From: Pseudomonas fluorescens
GTDB lineage: Bacteria > Pseudomonadota > Gammaproteobacteria > Pseudomonadales > Pseudomonadaceae
Direction of reading: 5' to 3'
NCBI RefSeq assembly: GCF_902498185.1
Contig: NZ_CABVIX010000001.1
Location: 620,001 to 684,000, forward strand
Length of the DNA: 64,000 nucleotides
The position numbers and the translations under genes were made by a program. The notes below the pieces were generated by a model. That model had not been told where the DNA came from, did no database searches, and was given only the letters and a program-made list of their open reading frames with translations. Below, piece by piece: positions 15,243 to 24,508 of this stretch. Position 1 is the stretch's first letter. Every line of letters starts with the position of its first letter.

Positions 15243-17666
15243 ATGAATCAAGCTAAAGGCCGGGTGACGCGCAGCGTCGAATGCATCGCCGACTGTCTGA
15301 TGGCATGGCGCAGGGCGCTGCTGCTGCTGTTTGTGCTGATCACGCTGGGCCTCGCCTACAGCGCCACGCATACCCGCCTGGATCCCGGCTTCAGCAAGCA
15401 GATCCCGGTGCGTCATGAATTCATGGTCAACTTCCTGCGTTTCAGCCAGTACTTCACCGGCGCCAATCGGTTCCTGGTCAGCGTGCAGTGGAAAGGCGAG
15501 GGCGATATCTACAATGCCCAGTTCCTGGAAACGCTGCGCAAGGTCAGCGATGAGGTGTTCTTCATCTCCGGCGTCAACCGCGCCAGCGTGACGTCGTTGT
15601 TTACCGCCAACGTGCGCTACATCGAGATCACCGAGGAAGGGTTCTTTGGCGACGTGGTGGTGCCGCCCCGCTTCGACGGATCGGCCCGCGACCTGGCCCA
15701 GGTGCGCAGCAATGCCGCGGCTTCCGGCCAGGTGGGCGCGCTGGTGGCCAATGACCTCAGATCGGCCATGGTGCGTGCCGACCTGCAGGACCTGGACCCC
15801 AGGACCGGCCAGCCGGTGAACTACGCCGAGGTCGCCCAGCGCCTGGAGGATATCCGTGCGCGCTACGGCAACGAGCAGATCGAGATCAATATCGTCGGCT
15901 TCGCCAAGCTGGTGGGCGATGTGGTCGAAGGGCTGACCACGGTGATCGGCTTTTTCGTCATCGCCTTCCTGATCACCGGCCTGCTGTTGTGGCTGTACTC
16001 GCGCTCCTGGCGCCTGACCCTGGTGGCGCTGGTGGTCGCCTTGCTGCCAGTGGTGTGGCTGCTTGGCCTGTTGCCCCTGCTGGGCCTGGGAATCGACCCG
16101 ATGTCGATCCTGGTGCCGTTTCTGATCTTCTCCATCGGCGTGTCCCATGCGGTGCAGATGACCAATGCCTGGAAGCAGGAGGTGCTGGCGGGGCGCGATT
16201 CGGTCCAGGCCGCGCATGCGGCGTTCTGCAAGATCTTCATTCCGGGCTCCCTGGCGTTGCTGATGAATGCCCTCGGCTTCGCCGTGATCATGATGATCGA
16301 CATCCCTATCGTCCACGAACTCGGCGTCACGGCCTGCATCGGCGTGATGCTGATGATCGCTACCAACAAACTGATGTTGCCGGTGATCATCGCCTATCTT
16401 CGCCTGGAACCCGCGGTCATGAAGCGTGGCCAGCGCCGCGGCGGCGCCCGTCATCGCGTGTGGTGGCGGCTGTCGGCGCTGGCCGAGCCTGGACCGGCCT
16501 TGAGTGTGTTCGCGATCAGCCTGCTGCTCCTCGCCGCCGGGGCGTACAAGTCCCGCGACCTGGCCGTTGGTGATATCGGCCTGGGGGCGCCGGAGCTGCG
16601 TGCCGACTCGCGCTACAACCTGGATAACCAGAAGATCGTGAGCAGCTATTCCATCGGCCTGGACGTGCTCTCGGTGTTCGTCGAGGTCAACGGGATCGAG
16701 GAGGGCTGCCTGTCACCTGCAGTGATGCGTTCAGTCGAGGCCTTCGATTTCCGCATGCGCGCGGTCAGCGGCGTGCAGTCGGTGCAGAGCGTGGCCGGCA
16801 TGGGCAAGCGGGTGATCGCCGGAAACAACGAAGGCAACCCGCGCTGGGCGGCCATCCCGGGTTCCGCGCGCGGCCTGAGCCAAGGCGCACGCGCCTACAT
16901 GCCGGATGACGGCTTGGTCACCGAGGGCTGCCAGCAGATGCAGATCCTGGTGTTTCTCACCGATCATGAAGGCGCCACCGTCAGCCATGTCCTGGGCGAG
17001 GCCCAGCGGATCATCGAGCAAGTCGGGGCTCCTGAGCTGACCTTCTACCTGGCCGGCGGCAACGTCGGGGTGATGGCGGCGTCCAACGAAGCGGTCAAGC
17101 ACGCCGAGGTGTTCATGCTCGCCGCCTTGTTCGGCTCGGTGGCGCTGTTCTGCTGGGTCACCTTCCGCTCGATCCGCGCGGTGCTGTGCATCCTGGTGCC
17201 GCTGGCGATCGTGGCCATCCTCTGCAACGCCCTGATGGCGCTGCTGGGTATCGGCCTGAAGGTCGCCACCTTGCCGGTGATGGCGCTGGGCGTCGGGGTC
17301 GGGGTGGACTACGGCATCTACCTGTACGAGCGCATCCAGCACGAGATGGAAGATGGCGCCGACCTGCGCGAAGCCTTCTACCAGGCGATGTGCCAGCGCG
17401 GCACGGCGGCGGTGTTCACCGCCCTGACCATGTCCATCGGCGTGGTGACTTGGGCCTTCGCGCCGCTCAAGTTCCAGGCCGACATGGGGTTGCTGCTGTC
17501 GTTCATGTTCCTGGTCAACGTGCTGGGTGCCATCTTCCTGCTACCGGCCCTGGCGGCCTGGTTCAACCGAGGTCGTCGACTGGTGCCCGCACGACCGGTG
17601 CCGCCGCCCACCCCCCAGGGCCAGTACACCCTGAGGAACAATCCTGCCGCCCGGGATGTACATTGA
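15243..17666 (+). CDS. RND/MMPL family transporter
   Basis: An 807-residue RND-type permease in the MMPL/HpnN-like group. A first membrane helix (about 20-38) is followed by a periplasmic loop, then a block of five to six helices (about 225-390), a second loop (about 430-600) and a last helical block (about 615-785) with GVGVDYGIYLYERI near 685, the RND motif where an intramembrane acidic residue sits. Two-fold internal symmetry is evident. Encoded with a propeller-like protein under its own regulon box. Its neighbours suggest movement of steroids or intermediates; direction (import or efflux) is undetermined. Confidence 0.88.
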   Translation: MNQAKGRVTRSVECIADCLMAWRRALLLLFVLITLGLAYSATHTRLDPGFSKQIPVRHEFMVNFLRFSQYFTGANRFLVSVQWKGEGDIYNAQFLETLRKVSDEVFFISGVNRASVTSLFTANVRYIEITEEGFFGDVVVPPRFDGSARDLAQVRSNAAASGQVGALVANDLRSAMVRADLQDLDPRTGQPVNYAEVAQRLEDIRARYGNEQIEINIVGFAKLVGDVVEGLTTVIGFFVIAFLITGLLLWLYSRSWRLTLVALVVALLPVVWLLGLLPLLGLGIDPMSILVPFLIFSIGVSHAVQMTNAWKQEVLAGRDSVQAAHAAFCKIFIPGSLALLMNALGFAVIMMIDIPIVHELGVTACIGVMLMIATNKLMLPVIIAYLRLEPAVMKRGQRRGGARHRVWWRLSALAEPGPALSVFAISLLLLAAGAYKSRDLAVGDIGLGAPELRADSRYNLDNQKIVSSYSIGLDVLSVFVEVNGIEEGCLSPAVMRSVEAFDFRMRAVSGVQSVQSVAGMGKRVIAGNNEGNPRWAAIPGSARGLSQGARAYMPDDGLVTEGCQQMQILVFLTDHEGATVSHVLGEAQRIIEQVGAPELTFYLAGGNVGVMAASNEAVKHAEVFMLAALFGSVALFCWVTFRSIRAVLCILVPLAIVAILCNALMALLGIGLKVATLPVMALGVGVGVDYGIYLYERIQHEMEDGADLREAFYQAMCQRGTAAVFTALTMSIGVVTWAFAPLKFQADMGLLLSFMFLVNVLGAIFLLPALAAWFNRGRRLVPARPVPPPTPQGQYTLRNNPAARDVH

Positions 17667-17720
17667 AACAAAATTTAACACCCTGAGCCTCTTGTCGTGG
17701 CAAGGTGCGGATCGGAGACT

Positions 17721-17753
17721 GGCCAGCGTTGCACTGACAAGGGGGCGCTGGCC
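17721..17753 (+). terminator. Inverted repeat after the transporter gene
   Basis: GGCCAGCG and CGCTGGCC, a perfect 8-bp repeat separated by 17 bases, between the RND gene and the LuxR-type regulator. No T run follows, so it may be a terminator helped by Rho or part of the regulator's leader. Confidence 0.35.
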
Positions 17754-17761
17754 CCAGCCGG

Positions 17762-17778
17762 AACAATAAAAACAATAA
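17762..17778 (+). promoter_or_regulatory. Extended candidate Crc/Hfq site before the regulator
   Basis: AACAATAAAAACAATAA is six AAn units in a row, the longest such tract in the window, 40 bases before the GTG start of the LuxR-type gene. It fits a high-affinity Hfq/Crc CA motif controlling regulator synthesis. Confidence 0.65.
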
Positions 17779-17780
17779 GG

Positions 17781-17797
17781 GAGGCCCCCCGGGCCTC
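17781..17797 (+). other. Leader hairpin of the regulator mRNA
   Basis: GAGGCCC-CCC-GGGCCTC, a 7-bp GC stem directly between the AAn tract and the AAGGAG ribosome binding site. It could present the A-rich site or control ribosome access. Confidence 0.45.
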
Positions 17798-17817
17798 ACC
17801 CGAGCAAGGAGACGACT

Positions 17818-19053
17818 GTGGAAAATTGCGTTCTGCACCAGGCTGCACTGGCCGAACTGGGCCTGGACCTTGCCGGCTATGACCGCCTGGTCGGCGATAT
17901 CTACGATGGCGCACTCGACCCCAAGCCGATGGCGCGCACACTGGCCAACCTGCGCGAAGCCTTCCACGCCAACTACGTCACGCTGATCCTGCGAGTGCCC
18001 GACCAGCCGGACATGGGCGTGATGATCGTCGCGGGCGACATCGAAGGCGAAGGCGAGGTCATCTACATGGCCTACCCGCAGACCAATACCCCCTTTGCCA
18101 ACCAGCCCCTGGACCGGGTCTTCACCGTCGACGACATCATGACCTCGACCGAGTGGGAGCACAGCGCCTACTTCAAGATGTACTGCGGGCCGCAGGGCGT
18201 CTACCACGTCATGGGCTCCGACATCTCCACGCCGGACGGCGGCAAGCTGCGTTTCCGCATCACCCGGCCGAAGTCGTCGCCGGGCTTCTCGAGCAACGAA
18301 CGGGCGCTGTGCGCGATGTTCCTGCCACACCTTCGCCGGGCGCTGAACATTCACAACCTGCTGGACCGTAGCGAGTCGCTCAGCGAGCTGTACGCCCAGG
18401 CCATCAGCCGCCTGTCGGTCGCCACCCTGGTGCTCGACGAGAGCGGTAGTGTGCTGCGCATCAACCCGGTGGCGCAGGGGATCCTCGCCACCGGCGATGG
18501 CCTGAAGCTGGTCGGTGGTCGGCTCGAAGCCACCTATCCGAGCGACAACCGCGAGCTGCAGCGCCTGATCCGCGGGGCCTTCGGCCAGGACACCCTGAAA
18601 ACCGCCGAGGCGATGTCGGTTACCCGTCCCTCGGGGCAGGTCAACCTGGGCCTGGTGGTCGAGCCGATCCCGTCGATGGACTGGGCGGATGAAAAGGGCA
18701 AGCCCGCTGCGCTGGTGTACATTCGCGATGCGGCGAGCAAGTCGCTGGCCAGCGAGGTGGTGACCAAGCAGCTGTTCAACCTGACCAAGGCCGAGACGGC
18801 CCTGGCCATGGAACTGGCCAACGGCCTGTCGCTCGAGGACGCCGCGCAGCTGCTCAGCATCCGCCGCAACACGGCCCGGGCGCATCTGCGCTCGATCTTC
18901 TCCAAGACAGGCGTGCGTCGCCAGACCGAGCTGGTGCGCATCCTGCTCAACAGCGTCGTGGCGCTGGGCAAGCCCCAGGCACCGCTCAAAGTCCCTGCCA
19001 GATCCACCGTACAGGTGCCGCCCTTGACCCTCGCGGCACGTCGGCAAGCGTAG
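17818..19053 (+). CDS. LuxR-type transcriptional regulator 1, probable activator of the steroid regulon
   Basis: A 411-residue regulator starting at GTG with AAGGAG upstream. An N-terminal sensory region (about 1-180), a PAS-like segment (about 195-300, SVATLVLDESGSVLRINPVA) and a C-terminal LuxR HTH (about 320-385, LTKAETALAMELANGLSLED then RRNTARAHLRSIFSKTG). It lacks an autoinducer domain. TesR of Comamonas testosteroni, the steroid-gene activator, belongs to this broad type. Its HTH is nearly identical to that of regulator 2 (49699). The TAG stop forms the first three bases of the next regulon box. It has no recognisable box of its own; its leader carries the AAn tract and hairpin. Activator role is inference from context. 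Confidence 0.85.
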   Translation: MENCVLHQAALAELGLDLAGYDRLVGDIYDGALDPKPMARTLANLREAFHANYVTLILRVPDQPDMGVMIVAGDIEGEGEVIYMAYPQTNTPFANQPLDRVFTVDDIMTSTEWEHSAYFKMYCGPQGVYHVMGSDISTPDGGKLRFRITRPKSSPGFSSNERALCAMFLPHLRRALNIHNLLDRSESLSELYAQAISRLSVATLVLDESGSVLRINPVAQGILATGDGLKLVGGRLEATYPSDNRELQRLIRGAFGQDTLKTAEAMSVTRPSGQVNLGLVVEPIPSMDWADEKGKPAALVYIRDAASKSLASEVVTKQLFNLTKAETALAMELANGLSLEDAAQLLSIRRNTARAHLRSIFSKTGVRRQTELVRILLNSVVALGKPQAPLKVPARSTVQVPPLTLAARRQA

Positions 19054-19095
19054 TCCGCCCGGACGATGCCGGGGCGGGGCAGGGCTGCCGATACT
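19051..19095 (+). promoter_or_regulatory. Regulon box (TAGTCCGCCCGGACGATG) and -10, hsdA-like gene
   Basis: Box at 19051-19068, the most palindromic copy (GTCCG-CC-CGGAC). GATACT (19090-19095) follows after 21 bases, the same as at 50914. The first three bases are the regulator's stop codon. Confidence 0.78.
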
Positions 19096-19123
19096 GCTCC
19101 TCCCCATTGATGGAGATTCCCCC

Positions 19124-19891
19124 ATGCCAGTTACAGCGATCAGCGGCAGTGCCTCGGGTATCGGCGCTGCAGTCAGCAAGCGCCTGCGCGAGGCCGGACA
19201 CCAGGTGATCGGCATCGACCGGTCCGATGCCGAGGTCATTGCCGATCTGTCCACGAACGAGGGCCGCGCTGCAGCGGTCACGGCGGTTCTGGAGCGCTGC
19301 GAAGGCGTTCTCGATGGCCTGGTGTGCTGCGCGGGCATCGGCGTCACCGCGCCCTCGAGCGGCCTGATTCTGTCGGTCAACTACTTCGGCGTCAGTGCTT
19401 TGCTCGAAGGTCTGGCGGGCGCCTTGGGCAAAGGCAGTCAACCGGCCGCGCTGGTGATCGGCTCGGTCGCCGCGACCCAGCCTGGCTCGGAGCAGCAGCC
19501 GATGACCGAGGCATTGCTGGCCAATGACGAAGCCGGCGCTTGCGCACTGGCCGAAGCGCTGGCTCAGCCCCATGTCGCCTACGCCTGCTCGAAATATGCC
19601 ATCACCCAGCACGCACGCCGCGTGTCCAAGGCCTGGGCTGCTCAAGGCATCCGCCTCAACGTGGTGGCGCCGGGCGCGGTGCAGACGCCCCTGCACCAGG
19701 CTTCCCTGGACGACGCGCGGTTCGGCAAGGCGGTGCGCGAGTTCGTCGCGCCACTTGGCCGCTCCGGGCATCCAGAGGAAATCGCCGCCCTGGTCGGGTT
19801 CCTCCAGTCGGCACAGGCGGCGTTCATCCACGGCAGCGTGGTGTTCATCGATGGCGGCATGGATGCCATGGTCCGCCCGCAACGCTTCTAG
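19124..19891 (+). CDS. hsdA: 3-alpha-hydroxysteroid dehydrogenase/carbonyl reductase (SDR)
   Basis: A 255-residue short-chain dehydrogenase. Cofactor motif GSASGIGAAV (about 7-16), catalytic serine in GSVAA near 110 and YACSKYA near 151-157. From memory it follows Comamonas testosteroni 3-alpha-HSD/carbonyl reductase along its length (IGIDRSDAEVIADLST, SVNYFGVSALLEG, VVFIDGGMDAMVRP have direct counterparts there). That enzyme oxidises 3-alpha-hydroxysteroids such as bile acids to 3-ketones, an entry step. GGAG is suitably placed, and the predicted transcript start is about 20 bases before the ATG. Confidence 0.85.
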   Translation: MPVTAISGSASGIGAAVSKRLREAGHQVIGIDRSDAEVIADLSTNEGRAAAVTAVLERCEGVLDGLVCCAGIGVTAPSSGLILSVNYFGVSALLEGLAGALGKGSQPAALVIGSVAATQPGSEQQPMTEALLANDEAGACALAEALAQPHVAYACSKYAITQHARRVSKAWAAQGIRLNVVAPGAVQTPLHQASLDDARFGKAVREFVAPLGRSGHPEEIAALVGFLQSAQAAFIHGSVVFIDGGMDAMVRPQRF

Positions 19892-19902
19892 AAGGAAATC
19901 CC

Positions 19903-20742
19903 ATGAACAAAGTGGCATTTATTACCGGCGCCAGCCGTGGCATTGGCCGTGAGACGGCGCTGGCATTTGCGCGCGCGGGCTTCGACGTGGCGATCAGTGC
20001 CCGCACCGTCGAGGAAGGCGAGCAGCACCGGCATGCCCTGCGCGATGCGGCAGGCGAGCCACTGGCGGGCAGCCTGAACAGCACGGCCGAGGCGATCCGT
20101 GAGCTGGGCCGCCGGGTATTGGTCGTACCCATGGACCTGCTGGACAGTGCCTCGGCGCTGGATGCCTGTGGCAAGGTCATCGCCGAGTTCGGCCGCATCG
20201 ATGTGCTGGTCAACAACGCGATCTACCAGGGGCAGGATCTCAACAGCGGGTTCCTTGTGCTGCAGCCGCAGACCCTCGAAAGGGTATTCCAGGGCTATGT
20301 GCTGACCCCGTTCCTGCTGACCCGCGCGGTGGTTGAACAGATGATCGGGCAGGGTGGAGGGGTGGTGATCAACGTCACCTCCGGCGCCGGTGAGAGCGAT
20401 CCTCCGGTGGCGGCCGACAAGGGCGGCTGGGGGTATGCGTATGGGGCCGGCAAGGCGGCGGTGTCGCGCCTCTCCGGCGTGTTGGCGGTGGAACTGGGAG
20501 AGCAGGGCATTCGTGCCTACACCCTCAATCCTGGCGTGGTCAGCACCGAGGCGCTGAAGGCGACCATTGGCGATCAGGGCGTGATTGCCCTGCGGGCCGG
20601 GATCGCACCGCCACAGGTACCGGCCGCGGTCATGCTGTGGCTGGCCACTTCACCCGAGGCGCCGCGCTATCAGCGGCGGACCCTTGCTGCCCAGGCGTTT
20701 GCGCTGGAGCACAAGATCGTGGCCGACTGGCGGGAAGGGTAG
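19903..20742 (+). CDS. Short-chain dehydrogenase/reductase
   Basis: A 279-residue SDR: TGASRGIGRE near 8-17 (NADP-type Arg), NNAIYQGQ in place of the usual NNAG, catalytic Ser in NVTSGAG near 160 and YGAGKAA near 180. It is longer than the classical 250 residues because of an insertion around 45-60. The last 40 residues lack the usual V-x-GG substrate loop. The ATG at 19903 has AAGGAA upstream, 12 bases after the hsdA-like gene. A role in oxidising a steroid hydroxyl or a hydroxyacyl-CoA is inferred from position; I cannot name the substrate. Confidence 0.82.
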   Translation: MNKVAFITGASRGIGRETALAFARAGFDVAISARTVEEGEQHRHALRDAAGEPLAGSLNSTAEAIRELGRRVLVVPMDLLDSASALDACGKVIAEFGRIDVLVNNAIYQGQDLNSGFLVLQPQTLERVFQGYVLTPFLLTRAVVEQMIGQGGGVVINVTSGAGESDPPVAADKGGWGYAYGAGKAAVSRLSGVLAVELGEQGIRAYTLNPGVVSTEALKATIGDQGVIALRAGIAPPQVPAAVMLWLATSPEAPRYQRRTLAAQAFALEHKIVADWREG

Positions 20743-20759
20743 CGCGCTGTCCCCCGCGT

Positions 20760-20786
20760 CCTGTCGCCGGCATTGCCGGCGACAGG
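20760..20786. terminator. Convergent-gene hairpin terminator
   Basis: CCTGTCGCCGGC-ATT-GCCGGCGACAGG, a perfect 12-bp stem with a 3-base loop between the convergent SDR and hsaF genes. There is no long T run, but the position and stability support bidirectional termination. Confidence 0.7.
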
Positions 20787-20810
20787 TGCGCCTACGACTT
20801 CAGCGAGGCG

Positions 20811-21839
20811 TCAGGCGCTGGCCCGCTGGCGCGCCAGGGTCATTGCCGTATCCTCGATCATGTCCTCCTGCCCGCCGACCATGCCGCGCCTGCCCATCTC
20901 CACCAGGATCTCCCGGGCCGGCACGCCGTACTTGCGCTCGGCACGCTTGGCAAACAGCAGGAACGAGCCATAGACCCCTGCATAGCCCATGGTCAACGCG
21001 TCCCGGTCGCTGCGGATCGGGAAGTCCATGATCGGCACCACCAGGTCTTCTGCCACATCCTGGATACCGAACACGCTCACCCCGGTCTCGATGCCCATGC
21101 GGTCGCACACCGCGACCAGCACTTCCATCGGTGTGTTGCCGGCACCGGCACCCAGTCCCGCGCAGGCAGCATCGATGCGCGTGGCGCCCGCCGCGATCGC
21201 GGCGATGGAGTTGGCGACGCCCATCGACAGGTTGTGATGGCCATGGAAACCGATCTCGGTCTCCGGCCTGAGCGCCGCGCGCATCGCGGCCACCCGTGCG
21301 CCCACGTCGTGGGGCAGCAGGTAGCCGGCCGAGTCGGTGAGGTAGATGCAGTTGGCGCCGTAGCTTTCCATCAGCAAGCCTTGCCGGACCAGGCCTTCGG
21401 GGCTGTTCATGTGCGCCATCATCAGGAAGCCGACGGTGTCCATGCCCAGCGTGCGGGCGTGGGCGATGTGCTGCTCGCTGACATCGGCCTCGGTGCAATG
21501 GGTCGCCACGCGGATGGTGCTGACCCCCAGCTCGAAGGCCATCTGCAGGTGGTCGACGGTGCCGATGCCGGGCAGCAGCAGCGCCGAGACCTTGGCCTTT
21601 TTCATCAACGGTACGACCGCCGACAGGTACTCCTCGTCCGTGTGCGCGGGGAAGCCGTAGTTCACCGAGCTGCCCCCCAGCCCATCGCCATGGGTGACCT
21701 CGATCAAGGGCACACCGGCCTGGTCCAGGCCGCTGGCGATGCTTTTCATCTGTTCCAGGCTGATGCGGTGCTGCTTGGGGTGCATGCCGTCGCGCAGGCA
21801 CATGTCGTGAACGGTGATTTTCTTGCCGCGAAGTTCCAT
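20811..21839 (-). CDS. hsaF: 4-hydroxy-2-oxohexanoate/-valerate aldolase (HsaF/TesG type)
   Basis: A 342-residue DmpG-family class II aldolase. [20 protein letters not shown] contains the metal-site Asp and catalytic Arg; [17 protein letters not shown] near 200 holds the metal-binding HxH. It splits 4-hydroxy-2-oxohexanoate from ring A into pyruvate and propanal, which is channelled to the HsaG dehydrogenase encoded 10 bases upstream. The ATG at 21839 is preferred (AAGGA 6 bases before) over 21845. Last gene of the hdhA-hsaE-hsaG-hsaF operon. Catechol-pathway homologues share the fold, but context places it in steroid A-ring breakdown. Confidence 0.92.
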   Translation of the reverse strand: MELRGKKITVHDMCLRDGMHPKQHRISLEQMKSIASGLDQAGVPLIEVTHGDGLGGSSVNYGFPAHTDEEYLSAVVPLMKKAKVSALLLPGIGTVDHLQMAFELGVSTIRVATHCTEADVSEQHIAHARTLGMDTVGFLMMAHMNSPEGLVRQGLLMESYGANCIYLTDSAGYLLPHDVGARVAAMRAALRPETEIGFHGHHNLSMGVANSIAAIAAGATRIDAACAGLGAGAGNTPMEVLVAVCDRMGIETGVSVFGIQDVAEDLVVPIMDFPIRSDRDALTMGYAGVYGSFLLFAKRAERKYGVPAREILVEMGRRGMVGGQEDMIEDTAMTLARQRASA

Positions 21840-21849
21840 GGGCATTCCT

Positions 21850-22779
21850 TCAGGCGGTGGCAGGTTGGGCGGTGGAGACGTGCAGCAGCCGGTCGCCCTT
21901 GAGGATGTCCTCGGCGAACAGTTCGGCGGTGCGCGCCGCGGCGGCGGTCATGATGTCGAGGTTGCCGGCGTACTTGGGCAGGTAGTCGCCCAGGCCTTCG
22001 ACCTCCATGAAGATCGAGACGCGATTGCCATCGAAGACCGGGCCGTTGACCAGCTTGTAGCCCGGCACGTAGCGCTGCACCTCGAGGATCATGGCGTCGA
22101 TGGCGGCGCGGATGGCGGCTTCGTCTGGCGCCTGGGCGGTGATGCAATGCACGGTGTCGCGCATGATCAGCGGCGGCTCGGCGGGGTTGACGATGATGAT
22201 CGCCTTGCCCTGTTTCGCGCCGCCCACCTGTTCCACCGCGCGGGCGGTGGTGCGGGTGAACTCGTCGATGTTCTTGCGCGTTCCCGGTCCTACCGATTTC
22301 GACGCCGCGGTCGCGATGATCTCGGCGTAGTCCACCGCTTGCACGCTCGACACTGCGGCGACCAGGGGAATGGTCGCCTGGCCACCACAGGTGACCATGT
22401 TGACGTTCATCTCGCCACGCGCCAGGTTGGCCTCGAGATTGACCGGCGGCACGCAGTAGGGACCGATGGCGCACGGGGTGAGGTCGATCATCAGCACGCC
22501 GAGGGCGTTGAGCTTGCGCGAGTTCTCGGCATGCACGTAGGCGGAGGTTGCGTCGAAGGCGATCTGCACCTGGTCCTCGAGCACATGCGGCAACAGGCCG
22601 TCGACGCCCAGCGCGGTGGTCTTCAGGCCCAGCTCGCGCGCGCGCTGCAGGCCGTCGGAAGCGTCATCGATGCCCACCATCCAGACCGGCTCGAGCACCT
22701 CGCTGCGCATCAGTTTGTAGAGCAGGTCGGTGCCGATGTTACCCGGGCCGATCAGCGCGCATTTGATCTTCTTGCTCAT
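21850..22779 (-). CDS. hsaG: Acylating propanal/acetaldehyde dehydrogenase (HsaG/TesF type)
   Basis: A 309-residue DmpF-family enzyme: NAD-binding [10 protein letters not shown] near 11-20, catalytic cysteine in [11 protein letters not shown] near 130, and the family blocks [18 protein letters not shown] and [15 protein letters not shown]. It oxidises propanal to propionyl-CoA in a channelled complex with HsaF. RBS TTGGAG lies upstream of the ATG. Gene order hydratase-dehydrogenase-aldolase matches meta-cleavage operons and the steroid tesEFG set. Confidence 0.93.
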   Translation of the reverse strand: MSKKIKCALIGPGNIGTDLLYKLMRSEVLEPVWMVGIDDASDGLQRARELGLKTTALGVDGLLPHVLEDQVQIAFDATSAYVHAENSRKLNALGVLMIDLTPCAIGPYCVPPVNLEANLARGEMNVNMVTCGGQATIPLVAAVSSVQAVDYAEIIATAASKSVGPGTRKNIDEFTRTTARAVEQVGGAKQGKAIIIVNPAEPPLIMRDTVHCITAQAPDEAAIRAAIDAMILEVQRYVPGYKLVNGPVFDGNRVSIFMEVEGLGDYLPKYAGNLDIMTAAAARTAELFAEDILKGDRLLHVSTAQPATA

Positions 22780-22817
22780 TGTCGATCACTCCAAGGAGGG
22801 GGAAGGGGTGGGCCGGC

Positions 22818-23609
22818 TCAGGCAGCGAAGCGCAGGCTGGCATTGCCCAGGCCGCTCATCGACAGCGTGATGCGGTCGCCCGGCACCAGCGGTATCAGCG
22901 GCGCCAGGGCGCCGGACAGAATGATTTCGCCACGGCGCAAGGGCATGCCCAGCTTGCCCAGTGTGTTGGCGAGCCATGCGACGGCTTCACAGGGGTGCCC
23001 CTGCACTGCCGAACCCAGCCCACTGCCGGCCGGTTGGCCATTTTTCAGTATGTGCATCTCGACCCGGGCCAGATCCAGCTCGCGCGGGTCGATGCGCGCC
23101 TCGCCGAGGGAAAACACCCCGCAGGAGGCATTGTCGGCCACGGTGTCCTGGATACGGATCTGCCAGTTGTCGATGCGCGAATCGACGATCTCGAAGCACG
23201 GCGCCACCTCCTGGGTCGCGGCCAGCACGTCCTGGGCACTGATCCCGGGGCCTTGCAGGTCGTCGCCGAGAATGAATGCGATCTCGCCTTCCGCGCGGGG
23301 CTGGATCAGCTGGTGACGGGCGAAGCTCACTTCGCTGCCATCGGGCACCTGCATGGCATTGGTGAGAAAACCGAAGTCGGGCTGGTGCACGTCGAGCATC
23401 TGCTGGACGGCGGGGCTGGTGACCCCGATCTTCTTGCCCACCAGCTGTTCGCCCAGCGCCTCGCGGCGCTGAAGGATCCGTAGGGAAATCCGGTAGGCCT
23501 GCTCCAGGCTGATGCCCGGATGGCGCTGGGTCAGTGGGGCGAGGGTGGTGCGCCCCCGCAATGCAGTGAACAGTTCATCGCCCAGGGCGGTGATCAATGA
23601 GGCATCCAT
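22818..23609 (-). CDS. hsaE: 2-hydroxyhexa-2,4-dienoate hydratase (HsaE/TesE type)
   Basis: A 263-residue member of the 2-keto-4-pentenoate hydratase (MhpD/HsaE) family. Seen are GKKIGVTSPAVQQMLDVHQPDFG near 55-75, EGEIAFILGDDLQGPGIS with the metal-binding acidic residues near 107-125, and a final DRITLSMSGLGNASLRF. It hydrates the C6 ring-A fragment made by HsaD to 4-hydroxy-2-oxohexanoate, which HsaF then cleaves. Second gene of the minus-strand operon. Confidence 0.92.
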   Translation of the reverse strand: MDASLITALGDELFTALRGRTTLAPLTQRHPGISLEQAYRISLRILQRREALGEQLVGKKIGVTSPAVQQMLDVHQPDFGFLTNAMQVPDGSEVSFARHQLIQPRAEGEIAFILGDDLQGPGISAQDVLAATQEVAPCFEIVDSRIDNWQIRIQDTVADNASCGVFSLGEARIDPRELDLARVEMHILKNGQPAGSGLGSAVQGHPCEAVAWLANTLGKLGMPLRRGEIILSGALAPLIPLVPGDRITLSMSGLGNASLRFAA

Positions 23610-23681
23610 GGTGGCTTCGCTCGTGGCATGGGAAATAAAAAAGCCGGTCCCAAGGGTCCAGGGCGCCGGCGAGAAAAGGGT

Positions 23682-24455
23682 TCAGCCCGGCCACACGCTG
23701 CTGTCAGCGCCGCCGTCGACATCGATGATCTTGCCGGTGACCCAGCCAGAGGCGGGACTGGCCAGGTACAGGGCTGCCGCGGCGATATCCTCCGGGCTGC
23801 CCAGGCAGCCGAGCGGCGTGTTGACTTCCATGGTCTGGCGCATGGCCGCCGGCATCACTTTGCTCAAGGCCTCGGTCAGGGTCGGGCCGGGCGCCACGGC
23901 GTTGACCCGCACCTGGGGCGCGAAGTCCTGGGCGAGCAAGCGCGTCAGGTGGCTCAGCGCCGCCTTGGCCGTGCCGTAGGCGCTGAAATGGCGCTGCGCA
24001 TAGCGCGCCGCCACCGAGCTGACGTTGACGATATTGCCGCCTCCCGCCTCGCGCATCAGTGGCACGCACAGCTGGCACAGGGCATAGGCGCTGGACACGT
24101 TGAAGCGCAGGATGTCCTCGAACTGCTCGGGGCTCAGGGCAAGGGCGTCGTTGGGGCCGCCGCCGCCAGCATTGTTGACCAGGTGGGTGATGCGCCCGAA
24201 GTGCTCCTGGCTGCAACGGACCAGGGCCTGGCGCTGCTCAGCGTCGTTGACATCGCAGGCGATGGCCAGGGCTCCTCGCCCGAGCCTGCGGACCTCTTCG
24301 GCGACCTGTTCGATGTCCTCGATGCTGCGCGCGCTGCACACCACGTCGGCGCCCGCTTCAGCGTAGGCCAAGGCAATGGCGCGGCCAATGCCACGCCCGC
24401 TGCCGGTGACGATGGCCACGCGGCCGGGTAACTGGAAACGTTGCAGGATACTCAT
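23682..24455 (-). CDS. 7-alpha-hydroxysteroid dehydrogenase-like SDR
   Basis: A 257-residue SDR. TGSGRGIGRA near 17-26, NNAGGGGPNDA near 92-102, Ser of NVSSVAA near 144 and YGTAKAA near 157-163. The NNAGGGGP block and the length and register from the ATG at 24455 match Escherichia coli HdhA (7-alpha-HSD) as I recall it. An ATG at 24464 also exists but sits too close to the AAGGAAGG sequence. First gene of the hsaE-hsaG-hsaF operon. Oxidation of the 7-alpha hydroxyl of cholate-type substrates is the best guess; other hydroxyl positions are possible. Confidence 0.78.
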   Translation of the reverse strand: MSILQRFQLPGRVAIVTGSGRGIGRAIALAYAEAGADVVCSARSIEDIEQVAEEVRRLGRGALAIACDVNDAEQRQALVRCSQEHFGRITHLVNNAGGGGPNDALALSPEQFEDILRFNVSSAYALCQLCVPLMREAGGGNIVNVSSVAARYAQRHFSAYGTAKAALSHLTRLLAQDFAPQVRVNAVAPGPTLTEALSKVMPAAMRQTMEVNTPLGCLGSPEDIAAAALYLASPASGWVTGKIIDVDGGADSSVWPG

Positions 24456-24508
24456 TCGACTCATCCTTCCTTAAGCCTGGGCAGACCCATGGGGCATTCG
24501 ATGTGTCG

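Noticed and set aside
17776..17800. A hidden small gene after the GGGAGG sequence in the regulator leader
   Set aside because: No start codon lies at a proper distance, and the bases form a GC hairpin instead.
20760..20786. Attachment site or repeat element between the convergent genes
   Set aside because: A single perfect hairpin between converging genes is simply explained as a terminator. No second copy or integrase is seen.
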